A stretch of 37,380 bases of DNA from an uncultured Bacteroidales bacterium (lineage in GTDB: Bacteria > Bacteroidota > Bacteroidia > Bacteroidales > Muribaculaceae), in the NCBI GenBank assembly GCA_900552315.1, contig URZM01000004.1:1-37380 (forward strand), read 5' to 3'. Of the stretch, positions 16,000 through 24,847 are shown piece by piece. The position numbers were made by a program, and so were the translations under genes. The stretch's first letter is position 1. The number at the start of each line of letters is the position of its first letter. Under the pieces are notes generated by a model, which made no database searches, was not told the origin of the DNA, and was given only the letters and a program-made list of their open reading frames with translations.

Positions 16000-16610
16000 G
16001 AAACGGACCTCGCTCTAAACGCATACGCCTGCCGCTGCCGATGGCCATGTCATTGGTGGTGGCAGGTCTGTTTTTGGCAGGAGCGTTGCTATTCGTGCTG
16101 TGGCCCAGGGGCAATGGAGAGTATCGTGTGCCTGACACCTCCGCGTGGCAGACCGGGGATCTTTTCTTCAGCAGCGGCAATTCTTGGAAAAGCGACTTGG
16201 TCAGGATGTTCGGAGGCGGAGGTGAGCATGAGACATCCCACTGCGGTTTTGTGCTTAGGGTGAATGGTCGTCCGATGCTGGTGCACATGTCCACGGACAA
16301 GGGTGAGATTGTCATGGAGAGCGTGGAGGAATACGGCAGGCTAAACGGAGCCTCCTCTGTGAGGGCTATGCGTATAATACAGCCCGTGGATACCGTGGCT
16401 CTTCGCCGGAACCTGGAGGGCTTGTTGTCCGCACACAAGGAGTTCGACAATTCATTTGACCACAGCGATACGACGAGTTATTACTGCACTGAGCTGGTAG
16501 TTAGGGAGATGCAGCGAATCGGTTGCCACCTTTTTGACCCGTTTATGGACGAATCGGTGATTTATCCCCAGTCCATTGAGAGGTCAGGATATTTGGTGCC
16601 TGTACGTTGA
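15996..16610 (+). CDS. Membrane-anchored permuted papain-like hydrolase (YiiX/YebB-like, NlpC/P60 superfamily)
   Basis: The protein has 204 residues. A basic N-terminus (RSKRIR) and one hydrophobic helix (about 17-36) form an uncleaved anchor or signal. The domain that follows has the circularly permuted order of YiiX/YaeF-type amidases: TGDLFF (53-58), SHCGFV with catalytic His82, an acidic ESVEEYG region, and the nucleophile Cys164 in YYCTELV. In ordinary NlpC/P60 enzymes the Cys comes before the His. Members of this group hydrolyse amide or ester bonds in peptides or lipids; the substrate here is unknown. The GTG at 15996 overlaps the upstream stop (GTGA) and keeps the basic N-terminus; an ATG at 16041 is the alternative start. 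Confidence 0.75.
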   Translation: MRNGPRSKRIRLPLPMAMSLVVAGLFLAGALLFVLWPRGNGEYRVPDTSAWQTGDLFFSSGNSWKSDLVRMFGGGGEHETSHCGFVLRVNGRPMLVHMSTDKGEIVMESVEEYGRLNGASSVRAMRIIQPVDTVALRRNLEGLLSAHKEFDNSFDHSDTTSYYCTELVVREMQRIGCHLFDPFMDESVIYPQSIERSGYLVPVR

Positions 16611-16676
16611 TTTTGCAGTGATGGCCGTGTGAAGCGTTTTTTGGCTTGATAGCGTGCCTGTTCGGATTATTTTTTG

Positions 16677-16684
16677 TAACTTTG
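16677..16684 (+). promoter_or_regulatory. Bacteroidetes -7 box (TAACTTTG) for ftsY-rimO-menF
   Basis: TAACTTTG matches TAnnTTTG and sits about 58 nt before the ftsY ATG. No convincing TTTG is seen about 20 nt upstream, so only the -7 element supports it. Confidence 0.55.
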
Positions 16685-16742
16685 CCATTGAATTCAATGC
16701 CGGGCAGATGCGCGTCTTTCGCCCGTTTTTTAAGATTTGACC

Positions 16743-17726
16743 ATGGGATTTTTTGGAAAATTATTTTCGCGAGAAAAAAAAGAAAAACTTGACTCCGGCC
16801 TCCAGAAGACGAAGGAGGGCATGTGGGGCAAGATAACCCGCGCCGTAGCAGGAAAGAGCAAGATTGATGACGAGGTGCTTGACAACCTGGAGGAAGCCTT
16901 CGTCACCAGCGATGTAGGTGTGGACACCACCTTGAAGATTATCAAACGAATAGAGGACCGTGTGGCTCGTGACAAATATGTCAATTCAGCTGAACTGAGC
17001 CGTCTGCTCTGTGAGGAGATAGCGGCAATGCTTGCCGAGAACGAGAACGGAATCGCTTCGGCCGAGGATTTCGATATCCCCGCTGTCCAGGTGCCGGGAG
17101 ACCCGTATGTCATAATGGTGGTGGGTGTGAATGGAGTGGGCAAGACCACAACGATAGGCAAGCTCGCCTACCAGTACAAGCAGGCAGGCCACAAGGTTGT
17201 GCTCGGTGCCGCCGACACTTTCCGTGCCGCCGCCGTTGAGCAGCTCGACATCTGGGCGCAACGTGTGGGTGTACCTGTCGTGAAGCAGAAGATGGGCAGC
17301 GATCCGGCTGCCGTGGCTTTCGACACCCTTTCCCACGCCAAGTCCGTCGGGGCCGACGTGGTGATAATAGACACAGCCGGGCGTCTGCACAACAAGGTTG
17401 GCCTGATGAACGAGCTTACAAAAATCAAGAACGTGATGAAGCGTGTGGTGCCGGACGCGCCTCAGGAGGTGCTTCTTGTACTGGATGGATCCACCGGGCA
17501 GAACGCTTTCGAGCAGGCACGCCAGTTCGTGGCGGCCACCGAGGTCAACCAGCTCGCAGTCACCAAGCTGGACGGCACCGCCAAGGGTGGTGTGGTGATT
17601 GGCATCTCTGACCAGTTCAAGATTCCGGTCAAATACATAGGTATAGGCGAGGGCATGGAGGACTTGCAGCTCTTCCGCCGCGAAGAGTTTGTAAAGTCAC
17701 TGTTTTCAGCCGAGGACCTCAAGTGA
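16743..17726 (+). CDS. ftsY: Signal recognition particle receptor FtsY
   Basis: This 327-residue SRP GTPase receptor docks SRP-ribosome complexes at the inner membrane for co-translational insertion. The ATG at 16743 (MGFFGKLFSREKKEKLDSGL) is chosen over an upstream TTG. The acidic A domain is short, then the N domain and G domain follow: GVNGVGKTTTIGKLA (G1), DTFRAAAVEQL, VVIIDTAGRLHNK (G3), AVTKLDGTAKGGVVIGI (G4/G5) and the closing IGIGEGMEDLQLF. The rimO gene follows within 2 nt, an association I recall from other Bacteroidales. Confidence 0.97.
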   Translation: MGFFGKLFSREKKEKLDSGLQKTKEGMWGKITRAVAGKSKIDDEVLDNLEEAFVTSDVGVDTTLKIIKRIEDRVARDKYVNSAELSRLLCEEIAAMLAENENGIASAEDFDIPAVQVPGDPYVIMVVGVNGVGKTTTIGKLAYQYKQAGHKVVLGAADTFRAAAVEQLDIWAQRVGVPVVKQKMGSDPAAVAFDTLSHAKSVGADVVIIDTAGRLHNKVGLMNELTKIKNVMKRVVPDAPQEVLLVLDGSTGQNAFEQARQFVAATEVNQLAVTKLDGTAKGGVVIGISDQFKIPVKYIGIGEGMEDLQLFRREEFVKSLFSAEDLK

Positions 17727-17727
17727 C

Positions 17728-19068
17728 ATGCAGAAGGGCAGGATAGACATCGTGAGTATGGGTTGCTCCAAGAACCTTGTGGACTCGGAGCGCCTGATGC
17801 GCCGTCTGCAAGCCAAAGGATACGACATGCACCATGACAGCGAGGACGTATGCGGCGAGGTTGTGGTGGTAAATACCTGCGGCTTCATAGGCGACGCCAA
17901 GCAGGAGAGCATCGAGATGATTCTGCGACTGGCGGAAGGCAAGGAGTCCGGGCGCATAGGGCGCCTCATGGTGATGGGCTGCCTGGCTCAGAGATACCTG
18001 GACGAGCTGAAGGCCGAGATTCCGGAGGTGGACCGGTGGTACGGCAAGTTTGACTGGGCTTCCCTTGTGGAAGAACTCCCCGACCTGAAGCGCGGGTCTG
18101 AGAAGCCGCGCGATTGGGAACGGGTGCTTACCGGTACGCCCTATTCAGCGTATATCAAGATTTCGGAGGGCTGTGACCGCTTTTGCGCTTATTGTGCCAT
18201 ACCCCTTATCACGGGCAGGCATCATTCACGTCCTGTGCAGGAGATAGTCGATGAGGTCACCGACCTGGCTTCCCGTGGTGTCACGGAGTTCAATGTGATA
18301 GCCCAGGACCTGTCTGCTTATGGCACGGATCTGGGATACAGCAATTCACCGGCGCCGGGTGAGCGCAGCGGCTTGGCCACGCTTGTGGATGCCATATCGC
18401 GAGTGCCCGGGGTGCATTGGATAAGGTTGCACTACGCATATCCTGTGGATTTTCCGTGGGACGTGTTGGAGGTTATGAGGGAGCGCCCCAACGTGTGCGA
18501 TTACCTTGACATAGCCTTGCAGCACGTATCCACCCCTGTGCTGGCCAACATGCGCCGACACATAGACCGTGAGCAGACCCTATCGCTCATACAGCGTATA
18601 CGTCGGGAGGTGCCGGGAATATGCCTGCGCACGACCCTCATGACCGGTTTCCCCGGTGAGGGAGAGGCGGAATACGCGGAGCTGGAGGAGTTTGTCAAGA
18701 GTTGCCGCTTTGACCGCATGGGCGCTTTCTCTTACAGCGAAGAGGATGACACCTGGGCGCAGAGACATCTGCGCGACGAGATTCCCCAAGAGGTGAAGGA
18801 TGAGCGCAGGGAACGCATACTCGCCTTGCAGGAAGATATTTCGGCAGAGCTCAATGCGCGTCTGATAGGACGTGAGTTCGAGATGCTGGTGGAGAGTATC
18901 GAGGATGGCGAGCTGACCGGGCGTACACAATGGGACAGTCCGGAGGTGGACTGTCTGGTGCATGTGCCATACGGAGAGTCTGATCCCCCGGCGATGCCTG
19001 GACAATATATAAAAGTTAAAGGAACCGATGCAGACGCATACGATATCTTTGCTGAACTCGCTCAATGA
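17728..19068 (+). CDS. rimO: Ribosomal protein S12 methylthiotransferase RimO
   Basis: This radical-SAM methylthiotransferase of 446 residues adds a methylthio group to an aspartate of ribosomal protein S12. The N-terminal domain carries the three Cys for the second Fe-S cluster (SMGCSKNLVDSERL, NTCGFIGDAK, MGCLAQRYL). The radical-SAM motif is GCDRFCAYCAIPLITGRHHSRP (C-x3-C-x2-C). The C-terminal TRAM domain ends in GQYIKVKGTDADAYD. Its LxGRHHSRP and VDRWYG segments fit RimO better than MiaB. It follows ftsY closely and overlaps the start of menF. Confidence 0.96.
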   Translation: MQKGRIDIVSMGCSKNLVDSERLMRRLQAKGYDMHHDSEDVCGEVVVVNTCGFIGDAKQESIEMILRLAEGKESGRIGRLMVMGCLAQRYLDELKAEIPEVDRWYGKFDWASLVEELPDLKRGSEKPRDWERVLTGTPYSAYIKISEGCDRFCAYCAIPLITGRHHSRPVQEIVDEVTDLASRGVTEFNVIAQDLSAYGTDLGYSNSPAPGERSGLATLVDAISRVPGVHWIRLHYAYPVDFPWDVLEVMRERPNVCDYLDIALQHVSTPVLANMRRHIDREQTLSLIQRIRREVPGICLRTTLMTGFPGEGEAEYAELEEFVKSCRFDRMGAFSYSEEDDTWAQRHLRDEIPQEVKDERRERILALQEDISAELNARLIGREFEMLVESIEDGELTGRTQWDSPEVDCLVHVPYGESDPPAMPGQYIKVKGTDADAYDIFAELAQ

Positions 19069-20126
19069 CCGCGAGGCTCTGGACTATGCTTTTGACCAAA
19101 GCATGCCCGTGGCCCTTTTCCGGTTGCCCTCTGCGGGCCATGCTTCCTTGTATGGTGTTCCACAATGCCGGTACGTGCAAGCATACGGGCCACGGCAGGA
19201 GCGCATTTCTGTTCAGCAGGTTCAATGACAATGCGGTTTACTCGCTGCCGGCTGATTACAGCCGCAGGGTTCCGATGCCTTCCCATCTGGTGTGGCAATG
19301 CGTGGATGCCGAGTGTCCGCCCATGGTGCCTGACTATGTCCGCCGTATCAACACTCTCGTGGAACGTCTGCGCAGACGTGGCGGCAAGACTGTGTTTGCT
19401 GTCTCGCGCGAGGTGCATGTCGAGTTGCATCCTTTCGATATTTTCACACGCTTGGCCTCGGCATATCCTGACGCTTTCGTGTTTTGTTGGAAAACTCCCG
19501 ACATGCCGGAAGCATGGATAGGAGCCACTCCTGAGGTTCTTGCAGAAGCCTCGGACAGAATATTCCGGACCATGGCCTTGGCCGGTACCCGCAGGAGAGG
19601 CGGCCGTGACATACCTTGGGATGAAAAGAACGTAGAGGAGCAACGCATGGTGAGGGATTTCATTATCGACACGTGCCGGGAGCATGGCCTTAGGCCGACG
19701 TGTACGGCGCCTTTCACCAAAGCGGCCGGTCCGGTAGAGCATATATGCAATATGATAGAGGCGTCGACGCCCCAGCGCTTTGACACTCTTTCCATGGCTG
19801 TCGCGCTTTCTCCCACACCGGCCGTATGTGGTTTGCCTCGTGCCGAGGCATTGGAGGACATAGCCGAGCTGGAGGACATGGAGCGAGATTTCTACGGCGG
19901 ATGGTGCGGTGTCACGGATGGGGACGGTCTATGCCGCCTTTTCGTGACGCTGCGTTGCATGTCGCTGGATCTCTCGGCTTGTCGCGCCAAACTGTATGCC
20001 GGCGGAGGCGTCACACACAAGTCAGATGCCGCATCCGAGTGGGCAGAGGTGAACGCCAAGATGGGCACGTTGCTCAGTGTGCTGCAGGGCGGCACGTCTG
20101 CGCGTGCCGTGCAATTGAAGAAATAA
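19028..20126 (+). CDS. menF: Isochorismate synthase, with a probable single-base frameshift near 19150
   Basis: The catalytic part (about 19200-20126) is a chorismate-binding enzyme: MALAGTRRRGG, PFTKAAGPVEHICN, ALSPTPAVCGLPR, ERDFYGGWCG and AKLYAGGGVTHKSD are the family blocks. It makes isochorismate for menD. An open frame reaches back to ATG 19065 (ATGA overlap with rimO), but its first 40 residues look random. The frame starting at ATG 19028, after AAAGGA, gives MQTHTISLLNSLNDREALDYAF...PVALFRLPSAGHASL, which looks like a true MenF N-terminus and ends by shifting. Dropping one T near 19151 joins the two smoothly (GHASL to MVFHNAG). It could be an assembly error, a broken gene or real recoding. 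Confidence 0.82.
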
Positions 20127-20157
20127 CCTAATTATTAATATTTAACACAAAGTTATC

Positions 20158-22206
20158 ATGAAGTTAAACACCAGAGTTCTTCTTTCGGCAGCCATTATGG
20201 CAGGTTTCGCCTTTGGAGCCGAAGCTGAGGAGCACTTGAAGAGCCTTAATGCGAGCTACATCGATCCGAGTACTCCGGCCAAGGCAGATTTCTACAAGCA
20301 TGTGAACAAAGGCTGGATGGATTCCCATCCTCTCACTCCCGAGCATGCCCGTTACGGCCAGTTCAATATCCTCAACGACTCCAGCGAGATGCGAGTGAAG
20401 AACATCGTGCTGGGTCTTGCGGCCACCAATCCCGCGCGCGGCACGGTGGCCCAGAAGGTATCCACCCTCTATGAGCAGGCTATGGACTCCGTACGCCGCA
20501 ACGAGCTGGGGGCAAAGCCTCTCCAGGCCGGTCTCAAGAAGATTGAAAGCGCAAAGCCGAGCGAGATGGAAGACCTCTTTATCTGGATGCACAAGTATTA
20601 CAGCAGCCCTTTCATAGGCGCAGGCCCGATGGAGAACATGGCCAACTCCAACGAGTATGCCATGTATGTGACCGGCGCGCCGCTCGGCCTGGGAGACCGT
20701 GACTATTACCTGAAGGGAGACAAGCGTAACAAGGAGATTCTAAACGCATACAAGAAGCTCATCGTGGACATGATGACGAGCGCCGGATACTCCAAGAAGG
20801 ACGCGAACCGCATCATGAAGAATGTAGTCAAGTTCGAGACCATGCTGGCTGACTCCACTTGGACCCGCGAGGAGAGCCGCAACCTTCCTGCAATGTATAA
20901 TCCCCGCTCCATAGCGCAGGTGAAGCAGATGTATCCCAATCTTCCCTGGGACCGTTTCTTCATCGAGACAATGGACATCGCCACTCCCGAGACAGTGATT
21001 GTCACCGAGATGAACACGGTGAAGCAGGGCAACGACCTCTACAAGAAGCTCTCTGACCGTGAGAAAAAGGACCTCTATGCCTGGGAGTTCGTGCGCAACG
21101 GCGCCCCTTACCTGAGCGACGATTTCACCAACGCCTCTTTTGAGTTCAACAAGGTGATGAGCGGCGTGATGCAGCAGCGTCCCCGCTGGAAACGCGCGCT
21201 GGCCGCCACCGAGGGCACTCTGGGCGAGGCCATCGGCGAGCTTTACGTGGAGAAATATTTCCCGCAGGAGAGCAAAGACTATATGATCGGCCTTATCGAG
21301 AACCTTCGCACGGCTCTCGGCAAGCACATAATCAACCTGCCCTGGATGAGCGACGACACCAAGCTCCAGGCCATCAAGAAGCTCAACGCCTTTACCGTGA
21401 AGGTGGGCTATCCTGACAAGTGGAAGGATTACACTACCATGGACATCGATCCCCAGGCAACCTATTACGACAACATGCAGGCAGCCTCCCGCTGGCACCA
21501 GAAGGAGGAACTCTCCAAGTGGGGCAAGCCCGTGGACAAGACTGAGTGGAGCATGACTCCCCAGACCATCAACGCCTACTATAACCCCATGGCCAACGAG
21601 ATCGTGTTCCCGGCAGGCATCCTTCAGGCTCCCTTCTTTGACATCAACTCCTCCGACGCAGAGAACTATGGCGGCATCGGTGTGGTGATAGGCCATGAGA
21701 TGACACACGGCTTTGATGACCAGGGCTGCAATTTCGACGCTGACGGCAATATGGTCAACTGGTGGACTCCTGAGGACGCACAGGCCTTCAAGACCATGAC
21801 CCAGGGTCTCGTGGCTCAGTTCGACGAGGTGGAGGTGCTCCCCGGCATCCATGCCAACGGCCAGTACACCCTCGGAGAGAACATTGCTGACCAGGGTGGT
21901 CTGAACGTTGCTTATACGGCGTTCATGGACTCGCAGAAGAAGAAAGGTGTTGACGTGACATCACCCGATGCCAAGATCGACGGCCTGGATCCCCTCCAGG
22001 TGTTCTACATGAACTATGCCAACCTCTGGGCCCAGAATATCCGCGACGAGGAAATCAAGTCCCTGACCACAGGCGACGTTCACTCTCTGGGCGAGAACCG
22101 TGTGAACGTGAGCCTGCGTAACCTGGCTCCCTTCTTCGAGGCCTTCGGCATCGTGGAGGGTGACCCAATGTTCCGTCCCGAGTCAGAGCGCATCATCATC
22201 TGGTAA
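20158..22206 (+). CDS. M13 family zinc metallopeptidase (PepO/neprilysin-like), exported
   Basis: This 682-residue protein starts with a signal peptide of about 22 residues (MKLNTRVLLSAAIMAGFAFGAEA). The M13 N-terminal domain begins with DPSTPAKADFYKHVNKGWMDSHP, and the catalytic domain has NAYYNPMANEIVFPAGIL (substrate binding), the zinc motif GHEMTHGFDD (about residue 513) and the ENIADQGG motif with the third ligand Glu (about 573). It ends with a single Trp after III, where family members often end CxxW. It is likely periplasmic or surface-attached and cleaves small peptides. It starts 31 nt after menF and ends at a hairpin terminator. Confidence 0.95.
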   Translation: MKLNTRVLLSAAIMAGFAFGAEAEEHLKSLNASYIDPSTPAKADFYKHVNKGWMDSHPLTPEHARYGQFNILNDSSEMRVKNIVLGLAATNPARGTVAQKVSTLYEQAMDSVRRNELGAKPLQAGLKKIESAKPSEMEDLFIWMHKYYSSPFIGAGPMENMANSNEYAMYVTGAPLGLGDRDYYLKGDKRNKEILNAYKKLIVDMMTSAGYSKKDANRIMKNVVKFETMLADSTWTREESRNLPAMYNPRSIAQVKQMYPNLPWDRFFIETMDIATPETVIVTEMNTVKQGNDLYKKLSDREKKDLYAWEFVRNGAPYLSDDFTNASFEFNKVMSGVMQQRPRWKRALAATEGTLGEAIGELYVEKYFPQESKDYMIGLIENLRTALGKHIINLPWMSDDTKLQAIKKLNAFTVKVGYPDKWKDYTTMDIDPQATYYDNMQAASRWHQKEELSKWGKPVDKTEWSMTPQTINAYYNPMANEIVFPAGILQAPFFDINSSDAENYGGIGVVIGHEMTHGFDDQGCNFDADGNMVNWWTPEDAQAFKTMTQGLVAQFDEVEVLPGIHANGQYTLGENIADQGGLNVAYTAFMDSQKKKGVDVTSPDAKIDGLDPLQVFYMNYANLWAQNIRDEEIKSLTTGDVHSLGENRVNVSLRNLAPFFEAFGIVEGDPMFRPESERIIIW

Positions 22207-22230
22207 CATCCCCACCACAGTATCGAAAAA

Positions 22231-22267
22231 AGAAATCCCGGCACTTTCGAGTGTCGGGGATTTTCGT
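22231..22267. terminator. Bidirectional intrinsic terminator
   Basis: AATCCCGGCAC (22234-22244) pairs with GTGTCGGGGATT (22251-22262) around the loop TTTCGA, with one bulged G. A-rich sequence precedes it and TTTT follows on the plus strand, so it can end both the M13 peptidase transcript (plus) and the YigZ operon (minus). Confidence 0.75.
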
Positions 22268-22342
22268 TCTCTATAGGGCATTGTGGAGAGCTGTAAATGA
22301 GGTGGAAGGATAGGTAGACGCAACGCGCGGAAGAAGCGGCGG

Positions 22343-22939
22343 TCAGTCGGCAAGGGTGGTGCCGTCTATGTCAAGCAAGGCTTTGGCCAGCGCGTCGAGA
22401 TGGTCGCGGCGGATGGCGAGCGTTATCTCGCAATTGTTGTCGAACTGCTGGTCCAGTATCTGCGCCTCGGAGCGCTTGAGGGCCCTCATCACGTCGTTCA
22501 TGGCCAGATACGGGAATCGGACGGTAATGCTTCCCATATCATGCCGTTCCACTATTTCCGCATTATCGATAGCTTCCTTCGCGGCTGAGCGGTAGGCGGC
22601 TATCAAGCCGGAGGTGCCCAGCTTTATGCCTCCGAAATATCGGACCACAACTATGAGTATGTCGGTCAGCTCGTAGGAATTGATTTGGCCGAGTATAGGC
22701 TTCCCCGCAGTGCCGGAGGGTTCACCGTTGTCGTTGAGCTGCCAGATGCTGCGGTCCGGGCCGAGCATGTAGGCCCAGCATACATGGCGCGAGTCATGGT
22801 ACTTGTTCTGGTATTCCTTGATTCTGGCTTTGGCTTCCTCCGCGTCCTTCACGGGGATGGCGAATGAGAGGAAACGGCTCATCTTCTCACGGACGAGCCC
22901 TTCCCCGGAGGTCGCTATGGTCTTGTAGATGTCGCTCAT
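22343..22939 (-). CDS. yigZ: YigZ/IMPACT family protein
   Basis: This 198-residue protein has the UPF0029/IMPACT N-terminal domain (YHDSRHVCWAYMLG, NDNGEPSGTAGKPIL, LIVVVRYFGGIKLGTSGLIAAYRSAA) and the DUF1949 ferredoxin-like C-terminal half. These blocks are highly specific for the family. Its biochemical role is not settled; eukaryotic IMPACT acts on translation-stress signalling and bacterial members may bind nucleic acid. The ATG lies 2 nt after the folC stop, so it is the last gene of the fumarase/transporter/folC run. Confidence 0.93.
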   Translation of the reverse strand: MSDIYKTIATSGEGLVREKMSRFLSFAIPVKDAEEAKARIKEYQNKYHDSRHVCWAYMLGPDRSIWQLNDNGEPSGTAGKPILGQINSYELTDILIVVVRYFGGIKLGTSGLIAAYRSAAKEAIDNAEIVERHDMGSITVRFPYLAMNDVMRALKRSEAQILDQQFDNNCEITLAIRRDHLDALAKALLDIDGTTLAD

Positions 22940-22941
22940 GC

Positions 22942-24249
22942 TCAGGAATCTTGAAGATGTGCCAGCAGGTCTGCCACTATGAATGTGGATCCCCCCACAT
23001 AAATCAGGTCATCGGTCCCGGCTGCGGCCAAGGCTGCGTGCCAGGCCTCCGGTACGGTGCCATACATATTGCCGGTGATGCCGCATGTGGCCGCCTTCCG
23101 CACAAGCTCCTCCACAGGCATGGCGCGGGGTATCTGCGCCTGGGTCAGATAATACGAGGCTTCGCGAGGGAACAGCGGCAGGATATGGTCCACATCCTTG
23201 TCGGCCACGAAGCCGGCCACTATGTGGAGACGACGGCCCGGCACCTCTGTCCTTAGCCGTTCCAGCTGTGCGAAATTGTATCGCAGTCCGGCCTCGTTGT
23301 GTCCTGTATCGGCGATGGCCAACGGGTTTTCAGAAAGTCTCATCCATCGTCCGGCAAGCCCGGTGAGGCGGCTCACATTGGCCAGCCCCTCGGCAGTCGA
23401 TTTGTCCGATATTTCCACGCCTGTGCCCCTGAGCATTTGTATGGCGGCGAGCACCGTGCGCAGGTTTGCCTTCTGGTAATCACCCTTCAGGTCATAGTCG
23501 AATTTCAGACCTGAAGGGAGCGTGACTCCCTCCAGACTGGAGGTGTCAGGGAGTGCCGTCTCCTCCTGTGCGAAGCGTATAGGCGAGCCTGTCTCGACTG
23601 CCTTGTCCGCGAAAATGCGGTGAACCTCTCCTTCGGCCTCACCTATCACAACAGGGATGCTTTGCTTGATGATACCTGCCTTTTCGGAGGCTATTTTCGG
23701 CAGCGTGTCGCCCAGGAACTGGGTATGGTCCTTGGATATGTTGGTGATGACGCATCCTATGGGCGTTATGATGTTCGTGGAGTCGAGCCTGCCACCCATG
23801 CCTACCTCTATTACGGCATAGTCCACCTCTTGACGGGCGAACCAGTCGAAAGCCATCATCATCGTCAGCTCGAAGAATGAGGGATGTCCCTCATAGCCGG
23901 AGGCTCGGAAACGCTCCACGAAATCGGTGACGGCCCGGCGAGGAATCATCTCGCCGTCCACACGTATCCGCTCACGGAAATCCGCCAGGTGAGGCGACGT
24001 GTACAATCCGGTCTTGTAGCCCTGCGACTGAAGCACGGCGGCCAGTGAGTGAGATGTGGAACCTTTGCCGTTGGTGCCTCCCACATGTATGGAGCGGAAG
24101 CGCCTGTGCGGATGCCCGAAATAAGAGTCAAGGGCCAGGGAGGTGTCAAGTCCCGGTTTATAAGCGGCGGCGCCTATGCGTGAGAACATCGGCAGCTGCC
24201 TGAAAAGCCACTCGAGGGCTTCGTCATACTTTACTTTGTCAGAGTCCAT
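22942..24249 (-). CDS. folC: Bifunctional folylpolyglutamate synthase / dihydrofolate synthase
   Basis: This Mur-ligase-type enzyme of 435 residues adds glutamate to dihydropteroate and to folates. Landmarks are the P-loop SIHVGGTNGKGSTSHSLAAVL, the omega-loop region YTSPHLADFRERIRVDG, YAVIEVGMGGRLDSTNII, ITNISKDHTQFLGDTL and the C-terminal VAGFVADKDVDHILPLFP. The N-terminal MDSDKVKYDEALEWLFRQLPMFSRIGAAAYKPGL is the normal beginning, so ATG 24249 is kept although it overlaps the upstream transporter gene by 11 nt. It probably shares a transcript with both neighbours. Confidence 0.96.
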   Translation of the reverse strand: MDSDKVKYDEALEWLFRQLPMFSRIGAAAYKPGLDTSLALDSYFGHPHRRFRSIHVGGTNGKGSTSHSLAAVLQSQGYKTGLYTSPHLADFRERIRVDGEMIPRRAVTDFVERFRASGYEGHPSFFELTMMMAFDWFARQEVDYAVIEVGMGGRLDSTNIITPIGCVITNISKDHTQFLGDTLPKIASEKAGIIKQSIPVVIGEAEGEVHRIFADKAVETGSPIRFAQEETALPDTSSLEGVTLPSGLKFDYDLKGDYQKANLRTVLAAIQMLRGTGVEISDKSTAEGLANVSRLTGLAGRWMRLSENPLAIADTGHNEAGLRYNFAQLERLRTEVPGRRLHIVAGFVADKDVDHILPLFPREASYYLTQAQIPRAMPVEELVRKAATCGITGNMYGTVPEAWHAALAAAGTDDLIYVGGSTFIVADLLAHLQDS

Positions 24250-24847
24250 ATATTAGGAAACCGGCCACGCCGGCCATTATTATTACCAGAATGGGGTGCA
24301 GCTTCACCTTGCGAGGGCCGAGCGGAAGGGGAAAATACACCAAAAGAAATGCCGCCACGCATATCGCCACGCTGGTTATCAACTCCTTGCGCTGACCTGT
24401 GGGGCAGAAGTTAGCGGAGTTCATGAGAAGGATTGCGGCAGAGGCTATCAAGCCCACCACCACGGGCCGCAGCCCGGTGAATATGGCTTTTATCGTACCG
24501 TTCTCCTTGTGTGCGGCAATGAAATGGGCTGCATACAGCACCATGAGGAACGAGGGCACCACCACGGCGAGCGTGCAGGCCACGGAGCCGAGCAGTCCCC
24601 ACAGTGGCGCACCCGCCAGTGCCGGTTCCACTGCTCCGGGAGCCGCATAGCCTATGTAAGTCGCCGAGTTTATGCCTATCGGCCCGGGGGTCATTTGCGA
24701 GATGGCCACTATGTCCGTGAACATGGTCTCGCTTATCCAGCCGGGGTCCACCACCGAATGTTCCACCAGGGAGAGCATGGCATAGCCTCCTCCGAATCCG
24801 AAGATGCCTATCTTGATGTAGGCCCAGATGAGCTTAAGATATATCAC
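24239..24847 (-). CDS. Chromate transporter family protein, second subunit
   Basis: This is a 202-residue membrane protein of the CHR family (short form). Translation is taken from GTG 24847, which overlaps the stop of the first subunit (GTGA) and is preceded by an unusually good ribosome site AAAGGAGG; the frame is open upstream but lies inside the neighbour. It has five to six membrane helices and the signatures FGFGGGYAMLSLVEH and AISQMTPGPIGINSATYIGY. Paired short CHR proteins form one transporter corresponding to a full-length ChrA. The true substrate in gut Bacteroidales is unproved; chromate or sulfate is only the family label. Confidence 0.85.
   Translation of the reverse strand: MIYLKLIWAYIKIGIFGFGGGYAMLSLVEHSVVDPGWISETMFTDIVAISQMTPGPIGINSATYIGYAAPGAVEPALAGAPLWGLLGSVACTLAVVVPSFLMVLYAAHFIAAHKENGTIKAIFTGLRPVVVGLIASAAILLMNSANFCPTGQRKELITSVAICVAAFLLVYFPLPLGPRKVKLHPILVIIMAGVAGFLIYGL

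Noticed and set aside
19065..20126. menF starting at ATG 19065 through ATGA coupling with rimO
   Set aside because: The first 40 or so residues in that frame do not look like a MenF N-terminus, whereas the frame from 19028 does. It is kept only as an alternative.
20740..21852. 370-codon minus-strand open frame inside the M13 peptidase gene
   Set aside because: It is rich in His, Val and Leu, as expected from the complement of a GC-rich coding frame; the plus-strand peptidase motifs are unambiguous.
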